DNA of 64,000 nucleotides from Trachythela sp. YZ-2020 (taxonomy: Eukaryota > Cnidaria > Anthozoa > Malacalcyonacea > Clavulariidae). The notes under the pieces were generated by a model, which was not told where the DNA came from, searched no databases, and saw only the letters and a program-made list of their open reading frames with translations. The stretch covers positions 62,001 to 126,000 of the forward strand of contig JADLSH010000217.1 in assembly GCA_016169945.1 (NCBI GenBank), in the 5' to 3' direction. Positions 12,556 through 24,539 of this stretch are shown piece after piece; positions within the stretch are counted from its first letter, which is position 1, and each line of letters starts with the position of its first letter. Position numbers and translations under genes: made by a program.

Positions 12556-13003
12556 ATGTGTGACATATCCTATAAAGACAGACTCATCTCGACAGAACTT
12601 CTTCCCCTCTCATATTGGCATGAATATTTAGACTTAATGTTCTTCTTCAAAGCTATTACTGGCATTGTATCGATATCTCAAAGTACCTTACCTGAACGTA
12701 TTGCTCCCGTAAGAGTCACAAGATCATCTGCAAATGTCAACGCAATTTCATTTCGTCAACGAAAACATAAAACAACAACTTAAAATCGCTCATTCTTTCT
12801 TCGAACAACTAGAACTTGGAACTCTCTCTCGGAGCATTTAAGGCTTGATAATCTTTCTTTTATTCAATTTAAGAGAGGAATATTAGCATACTATTTGACT
12901 GCATTACGAGCCTGCTACAACATTGACGATTCACGCACTTGGAAGACTGTCTGTGTCAAATGCAACACAAGCAGAAGTCTCATCCGACCATTAACTTGCT
13001 GTT
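12556..13003 (+). pseudogene. LINE RT C-terminal fragment
   Basis: The reading shows SYKDRLISTELLPLSYW, then after frame loss near 12783 NSLSEHLRLDN and FIQFKRGILAYYL, ending near CNTSRSLIRP. These match the C-terminal tail typical of CR1/jockey-like LINE proteins. No catalytic residues remain. Confidence 0.6.
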
Positions 13004-13008
13004 ACTAA

Positions 13009-13195
13009 AGGGGCGTTTACACATTGCGATTTTGTCCTGTGCAGTTCGGGTTCTGGTGTATGAAATTCATATGACGCCAATTCCAGAAATCTGTATTGAG
13101 CTGAAATTTAAATGCACTATTTGACGCGTGCCTACTCGATCGCATACACCGAAATGCGAGTCGTACTCGGCGGATCGCGGTGTGTAAACGTACCT
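13009..13195. mobile_element. 187-bp PIF/Harbinger-like MITE (TAA target duplication)
   Basis: Left end AGGGGCGTTTACACATTGCG and right end, as complement, AGGTACGTTTACACACCGCG form imperfect inverted repeats. TAA flanks both sides (13006-13008 and 13196-13198). A 3-bp TWA-type duplication and no ORF fit a Harbinger-derived MITE. Confidence 0.75.
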
Positions 13196-13915
13196 TAAAT
13201 ACCCTTATTTCTGTTTTCTATATTTAAATTTATAGTTTGTGAAGGGCCCACTGTAATTGGTGTTAAGCTGTTGTGGTGTCCCAGCTTCTTTCTTTTTTAT
13301 GTATATTGTTTGTCTTAGTGCAATTAATGTATGATGTTTGAAGCGAAGCACAATAAATAAAATAAAAATAAAAAATACTTCGCAAAAATCTTTAAGATCT
13401 TCATACAAGGATAATAAGGACCAGGTGCTTTGTTAATATCAATTTACGCAATTCCTGTTGCACTTGCTCGATAGAAATTAGAGGTAAATTTTCTGTACAT
13501 TGAAGTTCCAACCAATCGTCTTTCACTTTCGGGTAATTCTTGGTTAAGTTTGCGAAAAAAGTATTTATATGGTGAGCAGACTGTTTATCATCCATCTGAA
13601 GCCCAATGTTAGGATCTAGCATTGTTGCTTTAGCAGGTTTTTTGCCGATCAAGTCCTTGATTTGTTTCCACCAAGATTTGGGGTGTTTTTTGAGGTTGGG
13701 ACCAACTTTATTCTCGTAAAAACAGAGCTTCGCTTTCCGAATCTCTGCCGAAACTTGTCTTCTGAGACTCTTTACACGTTCAAATTTCTTGTTCTTAAAA
13801 GCCGTATTCCTTTTAAGAATTAAACATTTTATTTTATGTGTCATAAACGGTTTATCTATGCTGTATATTTTAACAATCTTTTCGGGAAAAAAATCAGAAA
13901 ACATGCTTTCAGTAA

Positions 13916-15646
13916 TTTGTAGAAACGTGTTGACTATAAAAGGGAATTGAGTATAAAAGGGAAAAAGTGATCAGCCAATTCAAGCGCAACCATCCATGCA
14001 ATAATTATTATTTCGCAGTCGGTATATCTCGCTTATAATTTCGCCGCCTATTCGTGTCAGGCTTTAACAAACCGATTTATACTGAAGTTTGACCGATCAT
14101 TTGTCCCAGCAGTTCGTTTTGACACAAAATAACTATCATTGGTTCTTGAACGAATTCTAATGCCTGTCATCCATTATGTTTTGAATAATACTGTATTTAT
14201 ATATAATATAACTCAGAGACCCAAGGATAGTGCAAAGTTTCAGAGAGATAATTACACCACAATGATTGAAAATCGTGAATCATAATCCAACATGTATGCA
14301 TTTCATAATTTTAATTTCTCATTGGTTTTAGTTTCACACTAATATTTAACTATATTGCTCGTTTACTATATCATCTTTGATCCAGAGAAAAATTTCATAA
14401 GTTGCAACACAAGGTGAAGTATATACAAGGGCGGATGATAAATAAAAATTCTGTTTTTTTTCTTTTCCCCTTTAGAAAGACAGCTCTAACAGCATACACA
14501 TAATAGACAAAATTAAGAGGAGATTTTTTAGAAACTCGCGTATTTTCGGTCAAAAACGCTCAAAACTTAGTAACCAGGCTTTTGTTTTTACATTACGTAA
14601 TTGCCCGGTTGCTATGGAAACAATGTGGAAATCACAAGATAGTTCATGGGATGAGTGTTTCTGTGTTTGCCTTCGAATTTATAGTTGTAAAAGACTGCAA
14701 ATATTGATGTAAATACAATTTGAGGATGTCAACAAGAAAGAGTATTACAATATAGGGACACTTGACTGGGATTCTGTGTTGTTTTTAATCGGTTAGTTCC
14801 AAAAGAATGGCGATCACGCATTCACGCGTAATTGCGTTTTTCTAGTGCTGTTCGTTGTGGGCAAACATTGAAATAATGTGGGTAATGATATGGCTCTAAA
14901 AGTGCTGCCAATGTATGGAAATTTGGTTTACGTTGCATATCATGAAAGTAGTGAATAGAAATGTTGGAAATTTCGTTTAACTACTTAGTGTTTAACGTTT
15001 AATACTTTGTAAAATTTTACTTAGTTTTGACTTTTGACGAAGTTCGATCTGCAATCAAAAAACGTGAAAACATCTGGCACCCAAGGCAATCTGCAGCACA
15101 CTGCACATAGCACCATGAAGTCTAGATTTTCCTATTAAATTTCCTGTTATGTTGACTAAGCAAAGTAGGCTTTGAAAATTTCACCTGGAAATGATATAAA
15201 GTAGCTGTTACAGTGTTATAAGGAGGAGTTTGTACCTCATGCACATCTTAAGGTTGGGGAAACATATATTTATATTAATTAGTGCAAAATTTAAACAATC
15301 CGATCTCAGTGTACCAGGAAACTCAGTTAAAGCTCTTAAGATTGCACTTGTTCTTTACTATAGAAAAGGCCACTTTGAAGAAAATTATGGGTGGGCATGT
15401 ACTCCCATGCCTCCCTTCTTGCTGAGTTCTGATGCTACTTTTCATAGAATGCCAACAAAGTAAACAATGCTTACAAATATTTGTATGTTTATTTCAATTA
15501 ACAAAATCAAGTACTGGCTAAACATGCATCAATAGTTCCTCATTTAGTAATAGTTAATCTTTATGGTCAAGTGAGATTCCATATTGCAGTAATTGCACCT
15601 AACTCTCAACAACTGTAATTGAGAACTGATATTTATTATAACAAAT
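13916..15646. other. Unassigned spacer
   Basis: No gene is supported. A partial tandem duplication around TATAAAAGGGAA lies at about 13937-13964. A 22-bp segment at 14513-14534 is repeated in perfect inverted orientation at 18070-18091. Confidence 0.35.
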
Positions 15647-15758
15647 ATTAATGAAAAATTGCATGTGTGTTTGGCAAAATATTCGTAATACCGCGAGTGC
15701 GAAACACGAGCGGTATTACGAATATTTCGCCAAACACAAGTGCAATTTTTCATTAATA
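15647..15758. repeat. Long imperfect palindrome with CGAA-type apex
   Basis: Arms of about 48 bp run from ATTAATGAAAAATTGCA to its complement at 15742-15758. The apex CGAGTGCGAAACACGAG (about 15698-15714) can fold further as GTG/CAC. The same apex layout occurs in the palindrome at 36029-36191. No ORF is needed to explain it. Confidence 0.85.
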
Positions 15759-15842
15759 CTTCGAGAACAAGTACTATTTCGTATTAATATTATTATTAAC
15801 AAGGAAAATACTATAAAAATAAAATTATACTAATAAAATTTT

Positions 15843-15903
15843 TACTAGGGGTATTTGGGAGAAAATACCACATGTGGTATTTTCTCCCAAATACCCATAG
15901 TAA
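15843..15903. repeat. Near-perfect 60-bp loopless palindrome
   Basis: The arms around the centre CCACATGTGG (15869-15878) are complementary over about 30 bp with one or two mismatches (GGGGTATTTGGGAGAAAATA and its complement). It could extrude as a cruciform. It lies only about 85 bp from the preceding palindrome. Confidence 0.9.
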
Positions 15904-18124
15904 AAAGAATTAAGAGAAAATTTTGATGTTCTTAGCCAATCAGAAACGAGGAAAATTGTTAATAATGATATTATTACAGAAATTGTCTTTTTCAATAAAC
16001 TAAGATAATCTCTTAAAGGCTACCAATCTGATTTTTTATATAAACAGAGAGTAATTTGTAGCAGCTTTAGAAGTTGTGGTACCACTGTTGATAGATAAAG
16101 CTCTTCACACATCACTTCTGCTTTGTAGGATGAAATTTCAAACACCTAAAGAGAATAATAGTATGATAAATATACAAGACAACTTGCAGGTTCAACCCGG
16201 AATACAGTTTAAATCAATTCCGTTGGAATCACATTGGTGAATTTGCACTGCAAAATATAATCTGGACTGTGTGGGGGGGTGGGGTGGGGGGTAAGCTGAT
16301 TTAATTGACCTAAAGAAGAAAAGCAAGTTCATCTATGATTACTGAGACTTTCAGGAATAGACTCATGGCTATTGCATGCAGGCCTTACAATATCGGTCGG
16401 TCACAGACATTGTCCGACCCATTCGTGAAATTGTCCGACGTAGAGCGGAAAGCACCGGACATTCTGTCCGACCCAAGTGAAACTGAGGTTTATTGTTTGT
16501 CCGACCTGATTGTATTATGGATTGGATATTATGGACTGATATCCATTGTCCAAATCTTAACGACAGATTTAGGGCGAGAAAAGCAATGAATTATTCAGCG
16601 CTCTTCAAGCTGTGTACAAATTTTTTTCTCAAGTGGCAAGGAAAGTTGTTTTGGTTCGGAAATAAGTATGAATGACAGTTATGACACAACTTATTCAATA
16701 TCGGCACAACATTTACTGTTCAAAATTTAATTAATACATTGTGCTGATATTAATTGACTTTCCAAGCTGAAACAAACATTTTTCTTGCAGTTTCTAAAAC
16801 TGCATGGAGCCACCTTAATAAAATAGCAGGTAATAAAAATTGACAAACCTTACAAAATGGCTAAATTCTCACGCGACCTTGGCTTTGATTTTTAAATACA
16901 ATAATTTTGAAGCTTTGTGTTTAAACTTAGAGTACACCATGAAATTTGGCTGCGCACGCTTAATATAAGGGATATTTTTCAAATTTAAGCAATGAAGCCC
17001 CAAATGCTTGGGTCTATTTTACAACTTTCAACGAAGAGGTTATGATAAAAGTCCAACCATTTCTTTTCATGTTTGTTTGTAGTTTGTTTACTTATCTTGT
17101 TATGACTACTAGAATCTATCAATGGTAATTTTAATGAATTTTAAAAACTGACAATGAATTTAGGAGGTTTTTTTTACAAAATATAAAGGTATATCATTTT
17201 TGGTAAAATGCCAACAAAATGGCAGGGTTGGAGTTAAAACATAAAAAATATTCCAACGACCTTCACCTTCGATTTCCTTTAAAAACAGTTATTTTACCCT
17301 TCAGTAAGTTAGGTAAAGGGACATTAGCGCCTTTTGCTGCGCAGAAATATGGATTAGTAGAAAATCAGATTTTTACACAATTTTTATGCTTTAGAAATTT
17401 TTGTAAGAATGGGGCAAATCTTATTTAAATGCATCAATCAAAAGTGACAATAATTAATTTAATAATACTTTGCAAAGGCATCAAATTAGGTAATTAAAAG
17501 TGCAATTACCTAGCTATGTAGTTATATAAATATCCTTGAGATTAAAGCACGTTTGAATCAGTAACAGGATAAAATACAGAAAGGAAAGTAAAAGTCCATG
17601 GCAAGAAGCAAAACAAATTATATTCAGAAAATAAATGACCAATGATAAAACATTCAGTAGCAAAGGTCAAGCCAGTTTAGCGTTGTTGCAAAGTGTGGTC
17701 AAATACCGTTCTTAATAGATATATTTCTGCCCATATTAACACTATCCAACGTGAAAATAAAGTACGTAAAGTTGTCATACCTTGGTAACTTCTGTCGCCA
17801 AACATCACCCTTGGTCGGCCCTTCCACAAATTGAAAATAGCCGTTTCATTCAAAAATTGCTGTATAAAGCTTGTTGTAGCCTTTAGCCAACTAAAATTGT
17901 TATGACGAATCCATTTCTAGTATTTATCTTGAAATCCAGCAACGTCCCACTCGAATATTTAGCCAGTAAGTCATCGAACTGAATATTCACTCTGCCATTT
18001 TCGCAAAAACAACAATTGCTTCGTTTTCGCGCAAAGCATGACGGTATTTTTGAGCGCCAATTGCTCGATTTTCTAAAAAATCTCCTCTTAATGTGTAAAG
18101 TTAAGCGAAATTTCAGCGTTTCGC
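15904..18124. other. Unassigned spacer
   Basis: No gene is supported. A G-rich run is at about 16267-16291. Four TGTCCGAC motifs cluster at about 16408-16505, suggesting an old small repeat. Open frames at 16335-16589 and 17219-17428 show no domain. Confidence 0.35.
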
Positions 18125-18293
18125 AGAGCAAACAGTGGCGAAGCCAGCCTGACAATTTGGTCATGCAATGCAAATATTTCCGTGTTCATAGACTGTGAAA
18201 ACAATCAATTTCTAAAGAAATGAATAATGATAATGATTTAATATTTGCATAGCATGACCAAATTATCAGGCTGGCTTCGCTACTGAGAGCAAA
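18125..18293. mobile_element. 153-bp hAT-type MITE with 8-bp target duplication
   Basis: The element proper is 18133-18285. Its ends, CAGTGGCGAAGCCAGCCTGA and as complement CAGTAGCGAAGCCAGCCTGA, are inverted repeats that continue as about 44-bp arms. AGAGCAAA is duplicated exactly at 18125-18132 and 18286-18293. A CAG start with an 8-bp duplication is the hAT pattern. No ORF. Confidence 0.92.
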
Positions 18294-21181
18294 GGCCCTT
18301 CGTCTGGAAGTTATTGGCCGAGCTACTAAAGACCCGAAACTTATTTTACAGTACATGCATGGTACAATGTTCATTTATCATGGCTGAATGCCACCTACAG
18401 TTTGTTTTGAAATTTTAGTCAGATGATAGATATGACTCAATGAAATGTGTTGACGCAGTTACAAAACAGTTTGTTACCCCCCATGTTGTCCATGGAGCCG
18501 AAAAATTCAAACACTGTGGGTGACATTCATTAATGATAATGAAAATTGCATCAGTTAAAATATTTTAAAATAGTATTAATTGATATCTATATCTAAACAT
18601 TGCAAGTTTTTTGGTAAAACAACTTTGAGTTTTGATTTGTTTTAGGCTTTTTAAGCTTATTTCACAATCGCTAGGTCAATGGGGGGGGGGGGGGGGGGGG
18701 GTTAATGAAATTTTGCCCAGTCATTTTGTAGTTTTGCCGACTCTGACATATTTGGCACTAATTTAACTCTCTTGCGTTTGCGAGATTTATTCGGCTCGCT
18801 TTGTGATTGTTCCATCTCTTAAACACAACAACTGTGTATGGAGTTCAATTAATTATTTATATCCTTGTATTTCGTAGTTGAAACGTTCTATCAAAAACTT
18901 AATTTCAAAAGCAAGAAGCCGAAGTATAAAAATACTGCTCGAAAAGCAGTTGAAGTTTTATGAAAATTTCGAAACGTTTTGTGAACGTCTAAGGTTGAAT
19001 GTTACAGTAAATCAAAGCTAAAATAGTACGTAATAGCATACCCACTTTATATAGTTGGGCAATTGATAATGATAATTTTATAGTTAAAAGTACAAAATAT
19101 CAATATTTTTTACAAATTAAAATAAAAGAAATATAGTGTTGCGTGTTCCAAGGTTACAGTGGTCGATTCAGTACTTCATGTTACAATAACTTTTGGGGAG
19201 TAAATTGTTTGGTTCAAATGGGCGAGGGGATTCTGCATGCATGTATTTCTAGTATTTATTATGTAACACCTTAGTAGATTCTCGCCATTCAATTGGTTGA
19301 TTATGATCACGTGACGTTGAAATTAAAATAACTATTGCCAGGGTACCGTTTTTATTAAATTCCATCCGTCAAATTCCTAATCGTATCGTGTTCGTAGCCT
19401 TTTTAATCCGAATTTCAGAATGAGGCGGATTGCATTTTTAAATGCAAACAAAATGGCAGATGTAAATAGGTCTTTTACGATAAATTTTCATTATCTTATT
19501 CATTGTTCATTAAAAAATTTGCCTATGATCTGTTCAATATCGGGATTTACTGCACATTCTGACATTCTTCTACATGCCAAAAGCGCACAGATGTTTCGTC
19601 CGTGATGTTCGGTAACTATGGTTAGAATTCAAATATTTTATTTTGGTTTCTCGTTTCTTCCTATCCAATTCACATTTTGCCGACTGGGAAAACAATTTAC
19701 CTAGTCACTGACACTCCCCCCACACCCCCCCCTCTAGCGCCGCCCCTGGTGTTATTCTGAATATAAATGCACGATTTTCGGTTGTGCTTTGATATATTTT
19801 TCATTATTGCCCCAAACATGTCTTTAATATAGTCGCGAATGTTCATGCTGGGTGGGAAAATAGTTGCGGCATTATTTATACTTTAGATGTGACTTCCTCT
19901 ATTGCTCCAAAACGCATTTGACATGTTAAATTTTTCAAACAAGAAATATGAATAACTTTTACCTATTAATGAAATGTCTAGAGTATTTTACGACTTGCTA
20001 TATCGACATAAGACATAATAATTATAGTTGGATAGATATGATTCAATGAAATATGTCTAGGTAATTCGAAAACAATTTGCAAATTTCTATTCAAATGTAA
20101 AAAACAATTTCGTGGCCTCATGCTGTCCTTTCTAAACCAACTGGAGGACATTGCTACTGAGGTAACTGAGCATGCTTAGAAAATACAATACAAGATGGCT
20201 GCCAGGCTGATATAGAAATGTTACGAATGAAAATAAAAATTTGAAAATACAGCTATTTGTCTTATCTATTATGAATTTGCAGAGTTCGAGTTCATTTTGT
20301 AAGAGCCCTCGTAATTAAATGCTACAATTTTTTTATCCATGTCTAACCTGCAAGATGTTCCATTTTAAAATTGTTTTTGAGCGATGCTTTGCTATATACT
20401 AGTAGAAACTAATAAAATATAATATATTCCAAATTTGCCAACTTTGCGATGTTTTCGTGTCGTCGTGTAAGTTTATCCTGTCCTGGGCAACATTTTCTGA
20501 GTTCGTGACATAAACAACACATACACCTCTACATCCACAATGATTTTCGGGGAGATACGATTTCATTAACATGTTCCAATTTTGTAAGGAATATTGTCGA
20601 ATTTCGAGGCTGTGAAAGCAAAGTTTTCTGCCGATAATTTTCACTATAAAACCAAATATCTTGAGAATCAACTCCGACTTTGACAATGAATCCTTCGCAT
20701 AACCCGGCCATTTTTGGTATCAAAATAAAGCTTAGGAACCACGCTCTCAGGATATTACGACAGGGGGGTGCGTTTGTCTCAAGCTGCCTATAGTCGACAG
20801 AACGACTTGAGCTACGCTTTGTTGGCTCTCTTAAAACCGACGCCATCTTGTTTAGCCTTTGTACGAATAGCCGCTGGTCATAAACGGGCGCATGTCCGAT
20901 ATTTCTGGCCATGGTATCTAAAATGTCGGTGACATTCAGCTATGATGAATGAACATTGCCTCATGTAAAATACCTCAAAATACTCCACGAGGTAAAGCAT
21001 GATATTGACAATTATGTCCTTATTCATTTCGCTCAAACGAACATAAATTATTTAAATTTTCAGCTTAAATTCCCTAAATAAGCCCTAAATAATTGAATGC
21101 TTACCACGAAAAAGCGTGTGATCCGATTCAGAACTAAACCTTTGTCTCTTGTTTCGGTCTGTTGGCTGACTGAAATGAGTT
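18294..21181. other. Unassigned DNA with a 21-G homopolymer
   Basis: An uninterrupted run of 21 G lies at 18681-18701. A C-rich stretch is at about 19711-19733. The minus-strand frame 20912-20529 is open but shows no recognisable domain, so it is not called as a gene. Confidence 0.35.
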
Positions 21182-21460
21182 TTATCTACGCTTCCTGCTT
21201 ACGGCTTCTTGAGCTCGCTTTAGTCGTTTTTCGTCCTCAGAATCGGAGGCTAAATCGTCTGACTCATATTCTTCGACAATTTTCCACCTGTCTTTGTTTC
21301 TATCAGCGTTCTTTATCAATTTTTGACGACGCTTTATAAGAGATTTTCGCTTCTCATTTGACGAGTGTATTGATGCGTGGCTTTTCATTGTCTCAACTAG
21401 TAGGATAGCATCGATCTTGGCGTTTAATTCGTACTGCTTCTGATTGCCTTTATAGTTCAA
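21182..21460 (-). CDS. Fragment of a charged protein, possibly retroelement gag-like
   Basis: The 92-residue frame has SLIKRRQKLIKNADRNKDRW, then the acidic VEEYESDDLASDSEDEKRL and a basic end AVSRKRR. This layout resembles N-terminal regions of retroelement proteins I associate with cnidarian genomes, but I cannot name the family with confidence. No catalytic domain or zinc knuckle is nearby. It may equally be an isolated exon. Confidence 0.35.
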   Translation of the reverse strand: MNYKGNQKQYELNAKIDAILLVETMKSHASIHSSNEKRKSLIKRRQKLIKNADRNKDRWKIVEEYESDDLASDSEDEKRLKRAQEAVSRKRR

Positions 21461-21940
21461 TTAGACTACTTCTTTCTCAGTTTTTCCTTTTAGTTGAATT
21501 TACTTCCCTTTCTCGTCGATTTTCTCTTCTAGGTATGTTTTATACATCGAGAACACTTCATCAATTTTCGTATTATTTTGTAGTGTTTTCGGCGACTGGA
21601 GTTTCATTCAGCTGTTCAGTGTCATCCGACTACATCAACTAGCAAGCGTTGTATTTGAGGGTCTGACATTTTGAAAGCTAAGTATGTGCTGCTTGGAATC
21701 GAAGTGAGAGAGGCTTTTCGTCAATAATTCAAGTTCTGGAGGTTGCCATGTAAGGAACACTGTTATCTAGTTAGCATATTCACATATACCAGCAGAAAAT
21801 TCATTTATCTGCATGCCGAAGCTGAAAGCAGAATGATTTTATAAGATTTGCTTATGTATATATATGGCAAGATTTACTGTTAGTTTGGGAATACAAAACC
21901 ATGCTGTACATATAGCCGATGGCGGAGTAACTTCAGAATA
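21461..21940. other. Unassigned spacer
   Basis: Nothing recognisable. A short TATATATAT-rich segment is at about 21855-21866. Confidence 0.3.
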
Positions 21941-21989
21941 CCCAGCCACTAATATGCATAGGTTTTAACCCGTGCCGCTACGTGGCTAG

Positions 21990-22252
21990 ATATTGTAAGT
22001 GGATACATGGCAATGTGGCTATATTGTAAGTGGATACATTGCTACGTGGCTATATTGTAAGTGGATACATGGCTATGTGGCTACCTGGCCACGTGGCTAC
22101 GTGACTACATGTGTACGTGGCTACCTGGTCACGTGGCTACGTGACTACATGGGTACGTGGCTACATAGCTATACATGGCTATACATGGCTACATACTGTA
22201 GCTACGTGGCTGCACGGCTACACGGCTACGTGGCTACACAAATACGTGGTTA
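21990..22252. repeat. Degenerate GGCTACGTGG-type tandem array
   Basis: Short units of about 8-10 bp (GTGGCTAC, ATGGCTAC, GTGACTAC) repeat throughout. Near the start, longer copies of TATTGTAAGTGGATACAT appear three times. Related GTAGCCACGTAGC stretches lie at about 24278-24291 and 25715-25733 in inverted orientation. Confidence 0.85.
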
Positions 22253-22430
22253 TTTACTTAAACCAAACCAATAATTCTACTTGGATACATAACCTCTAAT
22301 TTTTATAGTAATTAAACTTCAACAAATGTAATTAAATAATATCATGACCAGTAAAAAATGATTAGCGAAAAAACTTGAGGAATTAAACTCAACTTCATGA
22401 AAAACAACTGAAATGGAAAATGTTCAATCA

Positions 22431-22976
22431 CTAATTAGAGAAAATGTCTTGGTTCACAAATTTCTTTTCCACCAAATAGGTTTTAAGCGCTTCAGAAATA
22501 CGCGAGTGGCAATTCATGCGGTATTTTCGTTGATACTCGTCTTTATCAACAAGGGAGGAATTCTCAAAACAATCTGTTGTAGGCGCCGATTTGATGAAAA
22601 CAATAGTTCTCTGTGATCTGCAAATGTGCGCTTTTACCACTTTGCCAAACTTTTGCTACTCTAATTCATTTAAAAAATGCTCAAACTCAACGTCAGCAAC
22701 ATCCCTGACGCTTCTCGGAGCACTATGCTTGAAAGCACGTTTGGTAACAATGGGCCCCTGTAACAGCATGACAGCTTCTTTGATATCCAAATTGCTAGGC
22801 TGGGCTTTCTTTTTTTCCAAGACCAATATGATTCTGATTTTCATGCCAACGTAGTGGAAGCAGCTAAACAATCCGAACGCGGGACTCGATGAGTCAATGG
22901 CCTGGGGAGTTCTGCTGCTGTTGGTGGAGGGATGGCCGTCAGCCCGAGTCGGGAACAGCTGAATGGAATGTTTCAA
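22431..22976 (-). pseudogene. Reading frame of unknown function interrupted by one stop
   Basis: From 22976 down to 22431 a single minus-strand frame is open for about 180 codons except for one TAG at 22656-22658. The upstream part contains LDIKEAVMLLQGPIVTKRAF and VEFEHFLNELE. The downstream part contains QRTIVFIKSAP and SRISEALKTYLVEKKF. The composition looks protein-like but I recognise no domain. It could be a decayed transposon gene or a host exon pair. Confidence 0.35.
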
Positions 22977-23367
22977 AGGGATGAGTTGAGTGATCTAGCC
23001 ACTTGGTTATTTCGAGATTTTGCTTCTTTTCGCGCAGGCGATATGTATAAACATCATGAACAGGGGGTAGAGATCGTGGGTGAACATCTAAAAGCACAAG
23101 ATCGAGGAATAGGTGCTACAGTGGATAAGAGAAAAGTATCCATCTTTCCACATTTGCATACATTTTACGGGAGTGTTTAATGGCCAATATTACAAATGCT
23201 TCCGACAACGCCAAAATTATTTTTCTTGAGGTACTTTATTCGATCGCTTGCCTATTGGGTCAAACGCTTTTGATTAGTAAAGTGCAATTTTTCACTATCG
23301 AACCGAACAAGCCTCGCTTATGCCATATTATATGATGCCTGTTTCTTAAATGACAGGATTTAAGGTT
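22977..23367. other. Unassigned spacer
   Basis: A short plus-strand frame (22932-23180) has protein-like composition but overlaps the pseudogene and shows no domain. No repeat is seen. Confidence 0.3.
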
Positions 23368-23462
23368 TGGGGTGAGGTTTGGGATGAGGTATGGGATGAG
23401 GTATGGGATGAGGTATGGGATGAGGTATGGGATGAGGTATGGGATGAGGTATGGGAAGAAGG
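23368..23462. repeat. 12-bp minisatellite GAGGTATGGGAT
   Basis: Six near-perfect units of GAGGTATGGGAT plus degenerate GAGGTTTGGG units at the left edge. On the minus strand this creates an artefactual LIPYLIPY open frame. Confidence 0.9.
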
Positions 23463-23537
23463 AGTAGGATTGGAAGAAAGGGAAGGATAGAATAGGTGGG
23501 TGGGGCGGGGTGAGCAACTGAGAACAAGGTGGTTGAC

Positions 23538-23920
23538 CAATATTTTCAGCCCAATACCTTAATTCAACAGAACAGATGAGGCGAGCATTGCTGAATAGAT
23601 TACTATTCGAAATGCTCGTAATCATATGTAAATGGCATTAAAGTATAATTAGGTCATATATATGTAGATGATGTACCACATGGTATAGACATGGTATTAA
23701 AAGGACCACACCTAGCGATAATTGCACCATTTAGTGTGAATTCCGTCGGCCGACACACAGAAGGGCCGAAAGAAAACACCCTCCCACCCGCCCGGAAATT
23801 CGTACGGTTAGGGCGCCGACAGCCTCATGCAACCTCGCCACATCGGTTCAGAGCAATATTTTCAGCCCAATACCTTAATTCAACTGAACAGATGAGGCGA
23901 GCATTGCTGAATAGATTACT
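23538..23920. repeat. Pair of about 69-bp direct repeats
   Basis: The segment at 23538-23606 (CAATATTTTCAGCCCAATAC through TGAATAGATTACTA) is repeated at about 23852-23920 with one or two differences. The 245 bp between are richer in G+C (CCGTCGGCCGACACACAG) and carry no gene. This could be flanking repeats of a small inserted element or a local duplication. Confidence 0.8.
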
Positions 23921-23934
23921 AAACACATTTAACT

Positions 23935-24215
23935 GTTAATCACTCCCAGGAATTTGTTAACGACCAAGGGGATCACAGAAATAAAGTAGAGGGTTACTGG
24001 AGACAAATGAAAGTGTCCTTGCCAACTCATGGAAGACGCAAATATCACCAGTCATCATATTTTGCCGAATTTCAATGGCGATATACAAACAAAGAAAAAG
24101 ATCTATTTATTTTCAATTTTTTGATAATTTTAATGTATTTACAACGTAAAATAGAACGAAGGAATTAACATTAATACATAGCATTCAATGCAGATAAAAC
24201 ACTGGAAATTATTAA
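23935..24215. repeat. Direct repeat copy 1 flanking the telomere-like array
   Basis: This segment (AATTTGTTAACGACCAAGGG through ACATAGCATTCAATG) matches 25440-25705 with small indels. It is followed by AT-rich DNA and short GTAGCCACGTAGC motifs at about 24278-24291. Confidence 0.8.
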
Positions 24216-24539
24216 AGCTTATTAATTTCTCCGCATAACTAAATAAATGCGCATGTAGACACGTAGTCGTCTAGATGTGTAGCCACGTAGCATGCCAACA
24301 TGGCTATGTGGCTTAGGGTTAGGCAGAGCGCTGTGCGACTATTCTGCGTTGTTTCCAATAGAGCTGTTACCATGGTAATGCTTTCCCCATTCCTTCCCCT
24401 CCCCTCTCCCAACCCCAACCCAAATTGAAATTTTTCTTAAAAAACTTTCCTGGCTACACCCTAAGCTTAGGAACAACTTGAGCTCCGCGCTTGCCACCTC
24501 ATCGCGCGGTAAACGCCTACCACCCCTTTCATTCTTCTC

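Larger units (their letters stand above)
12536..13380 (+). mobile_element. 5'-truncated LINE fragment inserted antisense into another LINE
   Basis: Only the C-terminal end of an RT protein and a 3' UTR are present, in opposite orientation to the surrounding LINE. The fragment ends in an A-rich tail, ATAAATAAAATAAAAATAAA, at about 13351-13370. The host LINE frame stops at one edge (ILKIFA at 13380) and resumes at the other (LGVEHFAIP at 12530). A Harbinger-like MITE sits in its 3' UTR. Confidence 0.75.
11154..13904 (-). pseudogene. LINE reverse transcriptase, broken
   Basis: The upstream segment 13904-13401 carries the pre-RT region (SWWKQIKDLIGKKPA). It loses frame near 13430 just at NKAPGP, the start of the RT domain. 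After the LINE insertion, 12532-11381 continues with DLRPIALTSVLAKVQE, LDFRKAFDLIDHNK, GGVPQGSKLGP, the catalytic box FMDDTT and NSYKLLGLWLDDDLKW. A shift or small deletion near 11375 separates this from the C-terminus (11363-11154: LLPPTVGQLRERN). It is the remnant of an enzyme that copied the element RNA. Confidence 0.82.
10318..13915 (-). mobile_element. Non-LTR retrotransposon (LINE), minus strand, with nested insertions
   Basis: The 3' end, on the left, is a short AAT-type repeat tail (ATTATTATTATT on the plus strand at 10323-10340). The body is interrupted by a TA-flanked fold-back element (10489-11111) in the 3' UTR and by another LINE fragment (about 12536-13380) inside the RT. The 5' part, including the endonuclease, is absent, so the copy is 5' truncated near 13915. 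Confidence 0.8.

Noticed and set aside
16335..16589. 84-codon plus-strand frame with repeated LSDP-like motifs
   Set aside because: The repeats reflect TGTCCGAC DNA motifs of a probable old repeat rather than a conserved protein.
20529..20912. 127-codon minus-strand open frame
   Set aside because: No domain, no splice context and an overlapping frame of similar quality. Insufficient to call a gene.
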